From Larix kaempferi (lineage: Eukaryota; Streptophyta; Pinopsida; Pinales; Pinaceae): a stretch of 64,000 nucleotides of DNA. Of this stretch, positions 33,344-44,829 are shown in pieces. Under the pieces are notes generated by a model. That model made no database searches. It had not been told where the DNA came from and saw only the letters and a list, made by a program, of their open reading frames with translations. Both the position numbers and the translations under genes were made by a program. The stretch spans positions 700,001 through 764,000 of the forward strand of contig BSBM01001440.1 in the NCBI GenBank assembly GCA_027924585.1. The letters run 5' to 3'. How positions within the stretch are numbered: position 1 is the first letter of the stretch; every line of letters begins with the position of its first letter.

Positions 33344-34195
33344 ATGGCTTCCACTTCTGGTAATTTACAAACTCCAATCTTTTCAAGAAAAAAATTATGA
33401 ATATTGGTCTCTAACTATGAAAGATTTGTTCATAGGTAAAGATGTATGGGAAATAGTCCAGAATGGCTATGTAGAACCAATAGATATGGTAGCATACAAC
33501 AATATCACACAAGCTGAGAAGGATGTTTTGAAAGAATACAGGAAGAAAGATGGAAATGAATTATTCTACATACATAAAGCAACACATGAATCTATACTCC
33601 CAAGTGTAGCAGCAGCAACGTCCGCTAAGGAAGCATGGGACACACTGGAAACTTCTTATCAAGGCTTGAACAAGGTAAGGACTGCCAAACTACAAATTCT
33701 TAGAAGAGACTTTGAATGTTTGTCAATGAAAGATACATAGTTACTAGAATCATTTTATACTTGAGTTATTGGTGTGATTAATCAAATAAATTCTCATGGA
33801 GAAAATCTAAGTGACCAAAGAGTTGTTGAAAAAGTTCTTAGAGTTCTTCCAAAGAAATTTGAATCTTTAGTTGTGACCCTAGAGGAAAAAAATGGCCTAT
33901 CCCAATTTACTCTTGATGAGTTGCAAGCCTCTCTCCTAAATCATGAACATAGAATCAGCAGATCAGATACATCATTAGAAGGTGCATTTGCAGCACAGTC
34001 ATCCATAAGTCGTGGAAGAGGCAAGGGAAGATCAAACTCTAGAGATAGAGGAATAAGTTCTTTTAGAGGAGGACACAGTAGCAACCCTACACATGTCGCT
34101 AGTAGAGGTCAAAATCAGATTCCTAGTCAACCAACTGGACAAAGTTCTAATAAATAAAAAATTTGGACACTTCGCATATGAATGCAAGAAGAAAT
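33344..34195 (+). pseudogene. copia gag, disrupted
   Basis: ATG at 33344 gives MASTSGNLQTPIFS. A frameshift near 33385 moves to NYEYWSLTMKDLF, VWEIVQNGY, AKEAWDTLETSYQG and KLQILRRDFE, the standard copia gag pattern. A TAG occurs at 33738-33740. The next segment VINQINSHGE, VEKVLRVLPKKFESLV runs to a Gly/Arg/Ser-rich tail ending at 34157. The zinc knuckle survives only as KFGHFAYEC (about 34163-34190) without its first two Cys. Confidence 0.85.
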
Positions 34196-34309
34196 AGTAT
34201 GACCAAGGAAAGCAAGGTCAAACACAGTAAAAAAACACCAGCACTTCGACCAACTCATTGTTCTTAGCATGTGCATCTCAACTTGAATGCAATCTTGTCC
34301 AAGAAATTC

Positions 34310-34720
34310 CAAATAACATATGGTATTTAGACTCAGGTTGTAGCAATCACATGACTGGTAATTTTAATCTATTTTCTAGTCTAGATAAATGAGTTCAAAC
34401 TGATGTCACACTTGGAAATAATATTCAAGTCATTGTTTTGGGTAAGGGTACCGTTGATATTCTAACCAAACAGGGGGAGCATAAATTTATGCCTGATGTT
34501 TATTATGTTCAAGGTTTGAAGAATAATTCGATGAGCATCGGAAAACTGTTAGAAAAAGTTTACAGAGTTCATATGACAGGAAAGCATTGTCTGATCAAGG
34601 ACATATATCCAAGCAATCGCTTAATAGCCAAAGTGCATATGACAAGCAATCACTTGTTTCCTTTGAGGATATGGCCAAACATAAAAGGAAAAACAACTCA
34701 AGTTGTTCATGGAAGTTAGA
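34310..34720 (+). pseudogene. copia protease region
   Basis: WYLDSGCSNHMTG at about 34321-34360 contains the DSG of the copia aspartic protease. LGKGTVDI and YYVQGLKNNSMSIGKL follow. A TGA lies near 34389-34391. Confidence 0.85.
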
Positions 34721-34819
34721 ATGGAAAACCAGAAGCTGCATTTGAGGCAGAAAGTAAAGCAATAGACAACCACAGCAACAAATAAATGTAGACAGCATTT
34801 CAAACATAAATAAATGATG

Positions 34820-35183
34820 AATCCTGGTTGTGGTAGTTCAGATTTGGACATCTGAATTTTGGTGGGCTAAAGCTATCGCACATGAAGGACATGGTGAAAG
34901 TATTGCCATTAATTGAAAACCCAGAAATAATTTGTGAAGGTTGTATTTTTGGCAAACAACACAGAGAGACTTTTCCAGTTGGAAAGTCATACAGAGGTCG
35001 CACACCACTTGAAATTGTGCACTTTGATATTTGTGGACCGATGCAAACACTATCCATGGGAGGATGCACTTACCTTCTCACATTTATTGACGATTTCCCA
35101 AGAAAAACCTGGGCATAATTTCTAAAACACAAATCTGATGCGTTTGGTTGTTTTCAGCAATTCAAGGCACTTGTGGAAAAGTA
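34820..35183 (+). pseudogene. copia integrase N-terminus, truncated
   Basis: FGHLNFGGLK and CEGCIFGKQH give the HHCC zinc-binding region. VHFDICGPM holds the first catalytic Asp, and LLTFIDDFPRKTW follows. A stop follows WA near 35116, and the remaining core (second Asp and Glu) is absent. Confidence 0.85.
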
Positions 35184-35422
35184 GAGTGGTTACTATTGGG
35201 AATTCGAATCCTCTCTACCATTGTACTATTTATTTGTCCATATTGTGATTAATTAACTAGTGTGTGTGAAGTATTATTGCTTCTATCAGAGTTCTACTGT
35301 ACCATATTATTCTGTTGCTCATTATACTGTATTGTTCACTCTTCTTCTATTTTCCTGCTTAATCATAATTACTCTTGTGAGGTATACATCATCTCTTAGA
35401 TCTGCTGTGAGGATTTTCACAA
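35184..35422. other. Junction segment between copia and repeat B
   Basis: Resembles LTR-type sequence ending GGATTTTCACA but has no partner in the window. Nothing codes here. Confidence 0.3.
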
Positions 35423-36813
35423 AGTTAGTGTGCATGTTATTTAATACACTTTAGAGTGTTGATCGTTACAAAAAGGAAGAAAGAGAAATATTTTTCATGA
35501 TTAACTTACTTACAAGCTTGAATGTGCCATGTTCTTTTGCATTGAATGAGTAATTATGTGTTCTTGATTGAATAGCTACGTTGTCAGAATGATATCACTT
35601 GATTGAAATCAAAGAAATATTGAGTGAAATGAGTTAAATGAGTATTGTTGATGCCAAATGTTTTACCAAGTTGTATTTGAATCAAGATAATAACAAGGCC
35701 CCATAGACCATATTTGTAAGATTATCGCTCTTCCTTATGGGCCTTACATCATTTTCAAAGACTTTAGTGACAATACATGTGATAAGTTGTTTTACATTGT
35801 TTATATGTCTTTCCTAATAGCAAGTTCTAGGAGTAGTAGTATGATTACTTTCAGTCTCAAGTATTAGAATAAATTGGAAATCCTGTGATAATAAACTAGG
35901 GTAATAAGGACATGAGAAACATGAGGTTCTTGAATTTCTAGAAGCTTGGCCACTATGATTCTCTTTTTTCCGAGAGTTTTGCACAATGCAGTGAAAATTC
36001 ATAGCAATAAATAGTTTTCCTATTGGTCTCAGTGGATGCGAAAGTGACAAGTACAACATCTCAGTGAATTCAATTGATGCAACAAAGTTAGCAGAAGCAT
36101 AGAAGTGATTTGACCACCTTTACCATTAAAAGAACCTATTAGTAGAATACGAGGGAAAGTGATAATTACCATGGTAATATATTCTCAAATTTTAAGCTTG
36201 AAGAACACATGGCATAAGGGCATGGCAACAAAATTTTATTTGGTGGACAAAGTGATGGGCATTGGAGCATTTGGCGCACTTATTGAGCCAAGAGTCAAAT
36301 GACCCATACTATGGTCATTTGAAGATGATTTGGACAAGGAGAGTACATGGAAAAGATAACTTGGATGACATGGTGACAAATAGAAAAGCAACAATAACAC
36401 ACATGGCATTGTTCAAGCACAGGAAGAGAAAGCAAGCATTGGATGGTAGTCTGAGGATGAAGGACACTGCGGGTATCACAAAAACCCCAGCTACGGGCTC
36501 ATCATTGGTCAAGTAAGAATGACAGATTTTGGAAATTTCTCTCCCATTTGTATAATCATCAGAGGTCTAGGATGCCTAAAGTGAACATGGACAAATGTTT
36601 ATAGTTTTCTTAGTTTTTCATGTTTGATAAGGTTTCATTTTTTTTTTTGGTGGGATTATATGAATTTATAGCTCTCAAATAAATTAGACAATATTATAAA
36701 CACAACTATAAAATACGATGATAATATGGTAATTACTTAATGCTAATTAATTTGTAATTATTGAACACAAATTACTCGTAACTGGATCTAATTATTCAAA
36801 GTAAAGAAGTTAC

Positions 36814-36918
36814 CAGTGTGTATGGTGCCGCAATCTCCTCTGTTGCCGCCATGGCTCCATCAAGGTCAAAAGAACCGACGTCCTCCCACCTGGGGGATGG
36901 AGACCCGGCACTGAGTAG
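36814..36918 (-). pseudogene. 105 nt exon of the unknown gene (copy B)
   Basis: Same acceptor (AATGTTCAG) and donor (GTAACT) and same 35-codon length as 17315-17419. The frame is open, with GSPSPRWEDVGSFDLDGAMA and a few substitutions relative to copy A. Confidence 0.6.
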
Positions 36919-37035
36919 CTGAACATTAAAACAAATAAAGTCAACAATGTGTAATTCAAAGTTAAATATATTAAACAATATGATATCAAATAAAACACAA
37001 CAAATACTTGAACATTAAATAAAACAATAGCAAAC

Positions 37036-37998
37036 CTAATCCATGAAGCTCTGTGTGGCATGCTGTTGTGTATCACCATGGCAAGAATGACCACAGTGAG
37101 AACAACGATGTCTGATTGTTCCAGCAGAACTAGAAGGCCCCTCCTGGGTTCCACCTGTACCCGGCATGTCTCGGCCACCACCCATAGACTGTGCAGTTGT
37201 CTGTGTCTCATCGATGTACTCCCGGATCTCGGAAGACATGGCCACAAATTTGGTATGTCCAAGCAAGTCATGTGTGGCACGTCTGACGGAATCATGGATC
37301 TCATCTATACCGCTACCAAACCCGAGTGGTTGAGGAGGGGGGTTTGGCTCTCTCCTGGGTGCAGGAGGTGCTCTAAGTGGGTTGCAGTGCACATGAGGTC
37401 GATCTTGGGCAGAGCCAAGACCGACACCTTGAAACTCAGTGATGTCAAAATAGTTGACATGGTACCCTAACTCAAACTCAACCCACAATTTTTGAAGGAA
37501 ATACTGTGAGACCTCCAAATTTTTGCACGGGGGCTTGTCAAACACCATGAACCACCTCTTTCTCCAGTTATCTCTCCATGGCTGGTAAATGCACCATTCC
37601 ATGCAAACCCGAGGCCTCGTCACAGCTGGAGGCTATCCCGTTGAGGGAACTATGAACTTGCTATACAACTGGGCTTTGGTGATGTTGAGGTCTTTCATTT
37701 TCTCTTTGGACAACCTAGTGGAGCAGTGTTCCCTCATTCAAGCCCTGTATTGGCTCAAGTTTGTTATCTCACTGTATGCAATATTGATTGATTCAATAAT
37801 TTTTTGAAGTGATGAAGCCAAGGAAACCCGAGAGGGTTCCTTGGTACTGTTCAATTCATTACTTAGTTACCTCAATTGATTTAAGTCTTGGTGTAATTGA
37901 TCTTAGGGGTTTTCATTTGGTTCATTGTCGATTCCCATATTGTCTTCTGGAGGTCGGGTTTCATTGGTTTCATCGGATGGTTCAGGTGTGTCTGACAT
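37036..37998 (-). pseudogene. First coding exon of the unknown gene (copy B)
   Basis: The ATG at 37998-37996 (MSDTPEPSDET) stays in one frame for 963 nt to the TAG/GTTTGC end shared with copy A. Four internal stops occur, at least two of them C-to-T changes relative to copy A (CGA to TGA after QYRA, CAG to TAG after PSTG). It carries PWRDNWRKRWFMVFDKPP, FELGYHVNYF and the cluster CSHCGHSCH, with one more Cys than copy A. The last 195 codons are open. Confidence 0.5.
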
Positions 37999-38283
37999 CT
38001 TGTTAGGTGTAGATGGCTTGCAATTAAATTTCCTTGCTTTTTTAATGGATTGTAAATTTTTTGAAAAATTAAAAATCAAATGGAAAACAAAAAAAAAACA
38101 AAAAAAAACACAAATTTGTGCTTTGAGGAGCACCCACCTCGAGAAATGGATGGCACCGTGGTGTAGGGCTGATTTCTTGGTATTGAGGAGATTTGGGTGC
38201 ACGAAGACGTGTTCACAAGCTTCCACAGTGCGCTCGTGGGTTGGAGAATGGGCTCACGGGTCTATCGAAAATGACAAACCCGT

Positions 38284-38517
38284 GAGCTCTACTTTTTTTA
38301 TAAAAAAACAGAGGCGCGCATGCGCCACTAACGTGTGCACACCATTTTGTGCGTATGCGTCAATGGCGCTTGCGCGCCCCTTTTGTCCACATGGGATGAA
38401 CAACATGGACGTTTGGCATTGCTGAAGCAGCGATGCGTGTGTGCCTTTGGAGGCACGTGTGCGTCATTTTATTTTTTCTGCTCACGCGCTATTGTTGCGG
38501 TTATTTTGGGTACCAGC
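38284..38517 (-). promoter_or_regulatory. TATA box and CpG-rich upstream region of the unknown gene (copy B)
   Basis: Minus strand: GGCGCATGCGCGCCTC, then TTTATAAAAAAA (TATAAA = 38302-38297) and GTAGAGCTC (GAGCTC 38284-38289). The order and spacing match copy A. Confidence 0.5.
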
Positions 38518-40398
38518 TCTTAGCACTTAGATTTTATTCCGGTTGTAAAAGAATAACACCTAAGGTAACTTATTTCAAACCAGACTTTAGGTAGAAAACT
38601 TAGCCATTTTTTCCACCAGAGAGGGCTCTCTCACAAGATATATGTAAAGGCTAAAAATATATAGAAACACGCTCAAAATTTCTCAAAAAAGGATTTACTT
38701 GGTTGAAAAGGAAACAAGAAACATTGGGTATGGATTCAACTTTCAAATATTTAACGTGCCAGCAAGAGATTTATACCAAACAGATTTCCACAGAGGAAAG
38801 ATAGAAACCATATCACAGTCAATTTGATTTTGCAGGTGGTATAGAAAGAAATAATGACAGTCCATTAACAAAAGGCATCAAACTAGGATGAATCCATTGT
38901 CAACTTTAGAGAAATAAATGGATACTTAAATGCGATAAAACAGGGCATAATGAGTATGAATCCCAATTTATTTCAAATGTTCATTTAAGCATAGAAGAAG
39001 AACATAAGGGAATACATAACAAAGAAAGTATACATGCACATATAGAGATAAGGGAAAAGAAAGACTGTAAAAATGATCAACACATGAATCTCTGGTCTCA
39101 AAAGATAGGTATTTCCATTGTATGGCCTTTTATTTATAAAAAATTTGACTTCAAAACTTATCGTCTCTCCAAGAGTTTCCAACCCTTTACATGTTTTTTA
39201 CATATCAATATATAGAAAGACAACCTATACCTAATATTGAATTCGAAATCTAACTGAAACTCTAAAAATAGAAACAGTTACAACTTATTTTTTATTATTA
39301 TTTCATGAAGTAAATTTGCTGAAAAATAGGCTTCAAATCCCTAGCTGTGTATATCTCAGATGAAGATAGCTGTGTAAATTTTGAGAGAGGTTTTTGTAAG
39401 TGGGAATGTGATGAAGGAAAGCCTCTTTCAGTCTCTGAAAATTATTCTTCATTTGGCGGAAACAACTCTTTGAAGTTAATGACTAAAACAGTAAACTGAA
39501 ATTCTGGAAAATTGCCCCGTGAAGAAGACTTCGATTCTCTTAACCCATAACACCTGTGTAAAAACTGAGGGAGGTTTTTTAAGATTGGTCCGTGCTGAAG
39601 AAAAGTGTCTTTCATTTTTTGGAAATTCTTCTTCATTTGGCGAAAAAAGCTCTTTGAAGTTAATGACTAAAACAGTCATTTCCAGAAAAAATGTGTTCTA
39701 CTTGTCCCATTTGATTTTCTCTATGGGATATATCCCACATTGGTTGAGTGGGAAATAATCGTGTTGCTTATATACCCCACTGCGCACAACACTTAATAAC
39801 ACATAGAACATGCTATTATACTCCTCTTCCTTGGGCGCTATACCTTCGGGAATGGTGGTTCCGCATTGGTGGAAGGTGGTTTCTAATACCACCCTTCGAA
39901 TTGCCGATGGCTGTGACACTTACATGTGGATGGTGCTTTTTAATCCGCAACCACTTTATAATATTAAATCTCGAGATAGTGAGGCAGGCGGAATGGGTTA
40001 TCAACCGTCCATCTTTTAGCCATTCCACCATTTTAGAGCTTCACTAACTATTTTAGAGATTTACCAGTGCTTTATTGGCCTAATTTACCATATTGGCCAA
40101 ATTTAGAAGCCCTATCAATTCATTTATATGCTCTGCTAAATATAGAATTTTTCCACTAGCTCCTGGTCACAACCTTTGATCTTTTTCTGCCTTGATCGTG
40201 ACCGTTGATTACTTTATATGCTATTACAAGGTACTTTATTTAATTCTTCAGCTCTTCTTTGGCGTGGCCAATGGTCATATGGATCAATTTTTTTTTTTTT
40301 TGGGACATGGTGTCTTCCTCACCGAACTTAGGAGATATCACAACCAATTTTTTGGATTGGCAATCTTTCATTCACATTGGAAAAATACTGTGCTAACA
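38518..40398 (-). repeat. 3' LTR of the gag-only element (1881 bp)
   Basis: Left LTR on the plus strand. Close match to 42907-44778 with scattered substitutions and small indels. ORFs inside (for example 39748-40047) are not conserved between the two LTRs. Confidence 0.9.
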
Positions 40399-40687
40399 AC
40401 TGGCTCCAACTGGGGATGCTATCCTCCCTGCGAGGTAGCAAAGAACACCGTAGACCATGTGCCTGACCATTGGGCGGCTCCCAACCTTGACAATTACAAC
40501 CTGTAACCTGTAAATGATCTTTCATCCATTGTCTGAAAACTGAAAGCAACTATGAACTGCAAATCTAAACTTCTAACTGAAACTTAAACCGAAACTGAAA
40601 ACAAACTTGAAATTGGTGAAAGAAATGCTCGCCATGTCGAGCTTATTAACATCTACCTATCCTACTTTACCGACCACCAATGCCCAA

Positions 40688-42460
40688 TCAAGTAAAATCT
40701 GATTTCCAATGAAGCCAATCAAGTAACTGATCCAATAATTTAGATTTCTCGTCATTCTTAATCAAAATCAGAACATAAGAGAATAATGGCAAAAAATTAT
40801 GATGATAAATGTGATCTTTTTGGAAATAGCTCAACCAACTACCCCAATTGGAAAATTTATCCATGTATTCAGCCACTCGGTCGTAAAAAGCATGACAACC
40901 TTTAGCATACTCTGTCATTTGTTTGTCATGACTAGGTTGCTCAAACTGTACATTCTCTTGCAAATTGTCAAACTGATCTTCAAAAGAATCTTGAAGGGAA
41001 ACCTTATTACAGTTTTCAAATGAAACATCTATCAATTCGTTCAGAATTTTTGAATTTATAACTTCATTCTTTTCAGGTGTTTCAAAAGAAATGTCATTAT
41101 GTTCTTCAATAAAATCAAGTGAACAAAATTCTTTTTGGCATAAAATTTTTGAATTTGAATGATATGAAGAAACATTCCATTTATAACCTTGCTCATTTTC
41201 TTCGTGATTCAATTTTTCATTGCAAACTTTTGGTTGTTTTATATGTTGGGATGGATTGCATGATTGTTCATCCTTTTCATTACCCATTTCTAAAAATGCC
41301 ATAACATTATTCATATCCTCAATTTCCTGTTTTTTATTAGAGACTTGCAATCTTTGTCTCAGAAAGTCAAATGAAGAATAACACAAAGGCAAACAATCAC
41401 TTTCAACATGCTTACTGTCCACCTTATTTTCATACTTTTGGTCATGGATTACAATCGGATTTTCTTCACTAATTGTCCCAGAATTTTCAAAATCTTCAGC
41501 TGGTTTTTTAGGTACAACACCCAAGTAATCCTCCACATACTCATCATATATAGGTTGGATGAAATCCTTTTTAAAATCACCACTAACAAAATTTGTGACA
41601 GGCTGATTGCAATCTTCATGAAACAAATCCTTACAACACTCTTCTTGTACATCACTAGACTGATATGTTTCTTGCTCACAAAAAACAGAATCGGAAGGCA
41701 GGGCAAGTTCTTTTTGCTCATATTGCTCAACCAATTCTAATTCTTCTTCAATTCTATTATCTCCATTGTCTTGGTCTGAAATTTTTTTAGACATTCTGAT
41801 ATTGTCTTCAACCTCCAATGAATCGATAAACATTTGTTGTAAAGTGGGAGACCTTCTCTCCAAGAGATTATAAGAGAGGTCTGGATGGAAGGCTTGGGCA
41901 TACTGCAACTTGCCAAGACCTTCTGGTGGCTGAATCTCTTCAGTCATCTTATAATAGAGACTAACAAATCTCCTATTGAAACTTGAAACAGTTTCACCTT
42001 GCATTCTCTTCATAGCATAAAACTCTGAAAGGAATTGATCCCAAGATTTTCTTTTACCCCAAAAACTCAGAAAGATATTAGAAAACTCTTCCCATGTACT
42101 GATGGATCCAAACTGTAAATGTTTAAACCATTCCTTAACATCTCCTTGCAAAGATTGGGAAAAGGCCCTCATGCAAACATCATCATGTTCTACTTCAAAG
42201 AGGTCAAGGAAATGCTCAAAGGCTTGTAGATGTTTCTCAGCTGTAAGTTTCTTCGATTCTCCATCAAATCTAGGAAGGTATTTGTAGTGTTTCGTAGCAA
42301 AATCATGAAGGACATGAGGTAGGTAAACTGGCCTATATCGGTTTTGGATATTGGAAGAAACTGAACTATGTGGAGAGGATGTATTATCAGCTTTAGTATC
42401 ATGAGGTTCATAAGGCTGATCCTTACTATCATGCGGTTCAAGTAAAAGATCTTGATCAAA
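40688..42460 (-). CDS. Gag-like protein of the gag-only LTR element
   Basis: The frame is open from the stop at 42461-42463 down to 40688, about 590 codons; the in-frame ATG at 42172 is internal to the gag domain. Before it the frame reads YLPHVLHDFATKHYKYLPRF, then FDGESKKLTAEKHLQAFEHF. After it come LQGDVKEWFKHLQFGSISTW and FNRRFVSLYYKM, a gypsy-type gag core. The C-terminal half is acidic and unlike known gag. No zinc knuckle is seen. The start was probably in the frame at 42839 (MIIDGEQ), 47 nt from the PBS, with one or more frameshifts or an intron between 42594 and 42460. The long open frame suggests fairly recent activity or selection for Gag. Confidence 0.7.
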   Translation of the reverse strand, partial: FDQDLLLEPHDSKDQPYEPHDTKADNTSSPHSSVSSNIQNRYRPVYLPHVLHDFATKHYKYLPRFDGESKKLTAEKHLQAFEHFLDLFEVEHDDVCMRAFSQSLQGDVKEWFKHLQFGSISTWEEFSNIFLSFWGKRKSWDQFLSEFYAMKRMQGETVSSFNRRFVSLYYKMTEEIQPPEGLGKLQYAQAFHPDLSYNLLERRSPTLQQMFIDSLEVEDNIRMSKKISDQDNGDNRIEEELELVEQYEQKELALPSDSVFCEQETYQSSDVQEECCKDLFHEDCNQPVTNFVSGDFKKDFIQPIYDEYVEDYLGVVPKKPAEDFENSGTISEENPIVIHDQKYENKVDSKHVESDCLPLCYSSFDFLRQRLQVSNKKQEIEDMNNVMAFLEMGNEKDEQSCNPSQHIKQPKVCNEKLNHEENEQGYKWNVSSYHSNSKILCQKEFCSLDFIEEHNDISFETPEKNEVINSKILNELIDVSFENCNKVSLQDSFEDQFDNLQENVQFEQPSHDKQMTEYAKGCHAFYDRVAEYMDKFSNWGSWLSYFQKDHIYHHNFLPLFSYVLILIKNDEKSKLLDQLLDWLHWKSDFT

Positions 42461-42593
42461 TCATATGTACAGGATGAAGACACATTTTCAGTTTCTAAAG
42501 AAGGGTATACAGGAGTAAATATATGGTCTTTTTTCGAATATAGTAAACAATGAGAAATTCTTTTGCCAAGCTTAGGAAAAGACAAGAAAAAAT

Positions 42594-42839
42594 TTACAAG
42601 AAAGGATAAGATGTCTTGGAGAAAACTGAAACTTGAGTACCTTGTCTTTTCATCATGCCTTTCCATGTCTTCACAATGAGCTCATTTCCCAGTAGAGTCT
42701 GTCGGTTCTCTTTAAAAGCTTGATTTTGGATCATGCCGCCAATGGAGTCACTGAAATTTGGATTCTTGAAGATGGAGTCGCGAGGTGAAAGATGCACAAC
42801 CTTGCTGATGTTTGACCGTTGTTCACCATCAATAATCAA
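42594..42839 (-). pseudogene. Probable 5' part of the gag frame in the gag-only element
   Basis: 81 codons from ATG at 42839 just inside the PBS: MIIDGEQRSNISKVVHLSPR onwards. No recognised domain. Its place right after the PBS fits the gag start; the link to the main frame is broken. Confidence 0.4.
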
Positions 42840-42885
42840 AACTGAAAACTTTGTCGTTCATACCCAAGGAAAATGAAACCCTCAT

Positions 42886-42903
42886 TCCCTGGCAACGGCA
42901 CCA
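42886..42903 (-). promoter_or_regulatory. Primer-binding site of the gag-only element
   Basis: Minus strand TGGTGCCGTTGCCAGGGA, three bases from the LTR end. It resembles the TGGCGCCGTTGCC-type PBS used by several plant gypsy lineages rather than the Met type of the other elements here. Confidence 0.8.
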
Positions 42904-42906
42904 AAA

Positions 42907-44778
42907 TGTTAGCACTTAGATTTTATCCCAGTTGTAAAAGAATAACACCTAAGGTAACTTATTTCAAACCAGACTTTAGGTAGAAAACTTAGCCATTTTT
43001 TCCACCAGAGAGGGCTCTCTCACAAGATATATGTAAAGGCTAAAAATATATAGAAACAAGATCAAAATTTCTCAAACAAGGATTTACTTGGTTGAAAAGG
43101 AAATAGAAAACATTGGGTATGGAGTCAACATTCAAATATTTAACGTGCCAATAAGAGATTTATACCAAACAGATTTCCACAGAGGCAAGATAGCAACCAT
43201 ATCATAGTCAATTTGATTTTGCAGGTGGTAAAGAAAGAAATAATGACAGTCCATTAACAACAGGCATCAAACTAGGATGAATCTATTGTCAACTTTAGAG
43301 AAATAAATGGATACTTAAATGTGATAAAACGGGGCATAACCAGTATGAATCCAAATTTATTTCAAACGTTCATTTAAGCATAGAAGAAGAACATAATGGA
43401 ATACATAACAAAGAAAGTAGACATGCACATATAGAGATAAGGGAAAAGACAGACTGTAAAAATGATCAACACATGAATCGCTGGTCTCAAAAGATAGGTA
43501 TTTCCACTGTATGGCCTTTTATTTATCAAAAATGTGACTTCAAAACTTATCGTCTCTCCAAGAGTTTCCAACCCTTTACATGTTTTTTACATATCAATAT
43601 ATAGAAAGACAACCTATACCTAATATTGAATTCGAAATCTAAGTGAAACTCTAAAAATAGAAACAGTTACAACTTATATTTTTTTATTTGAGGAAGTAAA
43701 TTTGCTGAAAACTAGGCCTCAAATCCCTAGCTATATATCTCAAATGAAGATATCTGCGTAAATTGTGGGAGAGGTTTTTGTAAGTGGGAATGTGCTGAAT
43801 AAAAGCCTCTTTCAGTTTCCAAAAATTATGCTTCATTTGGCGGAAACAACTCTTTGAAGTTAATGACTAAAACAATAAACTGAAATTCTGGAAAATTGCC
43901 CCGTGAAGATGACTTCGATTCTCTTATCCCATACCACCTTTGTAAAAACTGAGAGAGGTTTTTGAATATCAGTCTGGTGTAAAGAAAAGCCTTTTTCAGT
44001 TTCTGGAAATTCTTCTTCATTTGGCGAAAATAGCTCTTTGAAGTTAATGACTAAAACAGTCATTTCCAGAAAAATGTGTTCTACTTGTCCCATTTGATTT
44101 TCTCTATGGGATATATCCCACATTGGTTGAGCGGGAAATAATCGTGTTGTTTATATACACCACCGTGCACAACACTTAATAACACATACCACGTGCTAGT
44201 ATACTCCTCTTCCTTGGGCGCTATACCTTCGGGAATGGTGGTTCTGCATTGGTGGAAGGTGGTTTATAATACAACCCTTTCGAATTGCGGATGGCTGTGA
44301 CACTTACACGTGGATGGTGGTTTTTAATCCGCAACCACTTTATAATATTAAATTTTGAGCTAGTGAGGGATGCGGAATGGGTTATCAACCGTCCATCTTT
44401 TAGCCATTCCACCATTTTAGAGCCTCGCTAACTATTTTAGAGATTCACCAGTGCTTTATCGGCCTAATTTACCATATTGGCCAAATTTAGAAGCCCTGTC
44501 AATTCATTTATATGCTCTGCTAAATATAGAATTTTTCCACTAGCTCCTGGTCAAAGCCTTTGATCTTTTTCTGCCTTGACCGTGACCGTTGATTACTTTA
44601 TATGCTATTACAAGGTACTTTATTTAATTCTTTAGCTCTTCTTTGGTGTGGCCAATGGTCATATGGATCATTTTTTTTTTTGGGACTTGGTGTCTTCCTC
44701 ACCGAACTTAGGAGATATCACAAGAAATTTTTTGGATTGGCAATCTTTCATTCACATTGGAAAAATACTGTGCTAACA
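42907..44778 (-). repeat. 5' LTR of the gag-only element (1872 bp)
   Basis: On the minus strand TGTTAGCACAG...AAGTGCTAACA. TATATAAA on the minus strand at 44157-44150, preceded by CAACCAATGTGGGATATA, a likely core promoter about 0.6 kb into the LTR. Confidence 0.9.
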
Positions 44779-44829
44779 CCAACTTCGTGCGGGTACTGTT
44801 GAATGATTGATACAATGGGAAAAGTGAAT

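Larger units (their letters stand above)
32105..35183 (+). mobile_element. Ty1/copia retrotransposon, 3'-truncated
   Basis: A putative 5' LTR region is followed by a Met-type PBS (33279-33290), copia-type gag, partial zinc knuckle, protease, the pre-integrase zinc domain and the first part of integrase. Sequence homology stops near 35183 after the first integrase catalytic Asp. No reverse transcriptase, RNase H or 3' LTR is seen. The order integrase after protease identifies copia. The left limit is uncertain: TGTTGG at 32105 is a candidate LTR start, but there is no second LTR to confirm it. Confidence 0.75.
35423..38517 (-). repeat. Long dispersed repeat, copy B (left part)
   Basis: Matches copy A (15055-19011) as described there, same orientation, about 20 kb away. 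The left boundary lies inside the large intron of the unknown gene, so the downstream exons are absent. The right part is split from a short remainder (44779-44800) by insertion of the gag-only LTR element. Confidence 0.75.
38518..44778 (-). mobile_element. Gag-only (TR-GAG-like) LTR retrotransposon inserted in repeat B
   Basis: Two long LTRs of about 1.88 kb enclose about 2.5 kb with one gag frame and no protease, RT, RNase H or integrase. Ends are TGTTAGCAC...GTGCTAACA; the left end is mutated to TCTTAGCAC. Target duplication CCAGC (38513-38517) and CCAAC (44779-44783), one change, and joining the flanks recreates copy A's GGTACCAGCTTCGTGCAGG. The PBS position shows that the element reads on the minus strand. 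It must depend on proteins of another element for movement. Confidence 0.88.

Noticed and set aside
39442-40047. ORFs inside the long LTRs
   Set aside because: Their counterparts in the other LTR (43826-44415) are interrupted or different in length, so there is no conserved protein.
40799-41740. Plus-strand ORFs opposite the gag frame of the gag-only element
   Set aside because: Antisense shadows of a long real frame on the minus strand.
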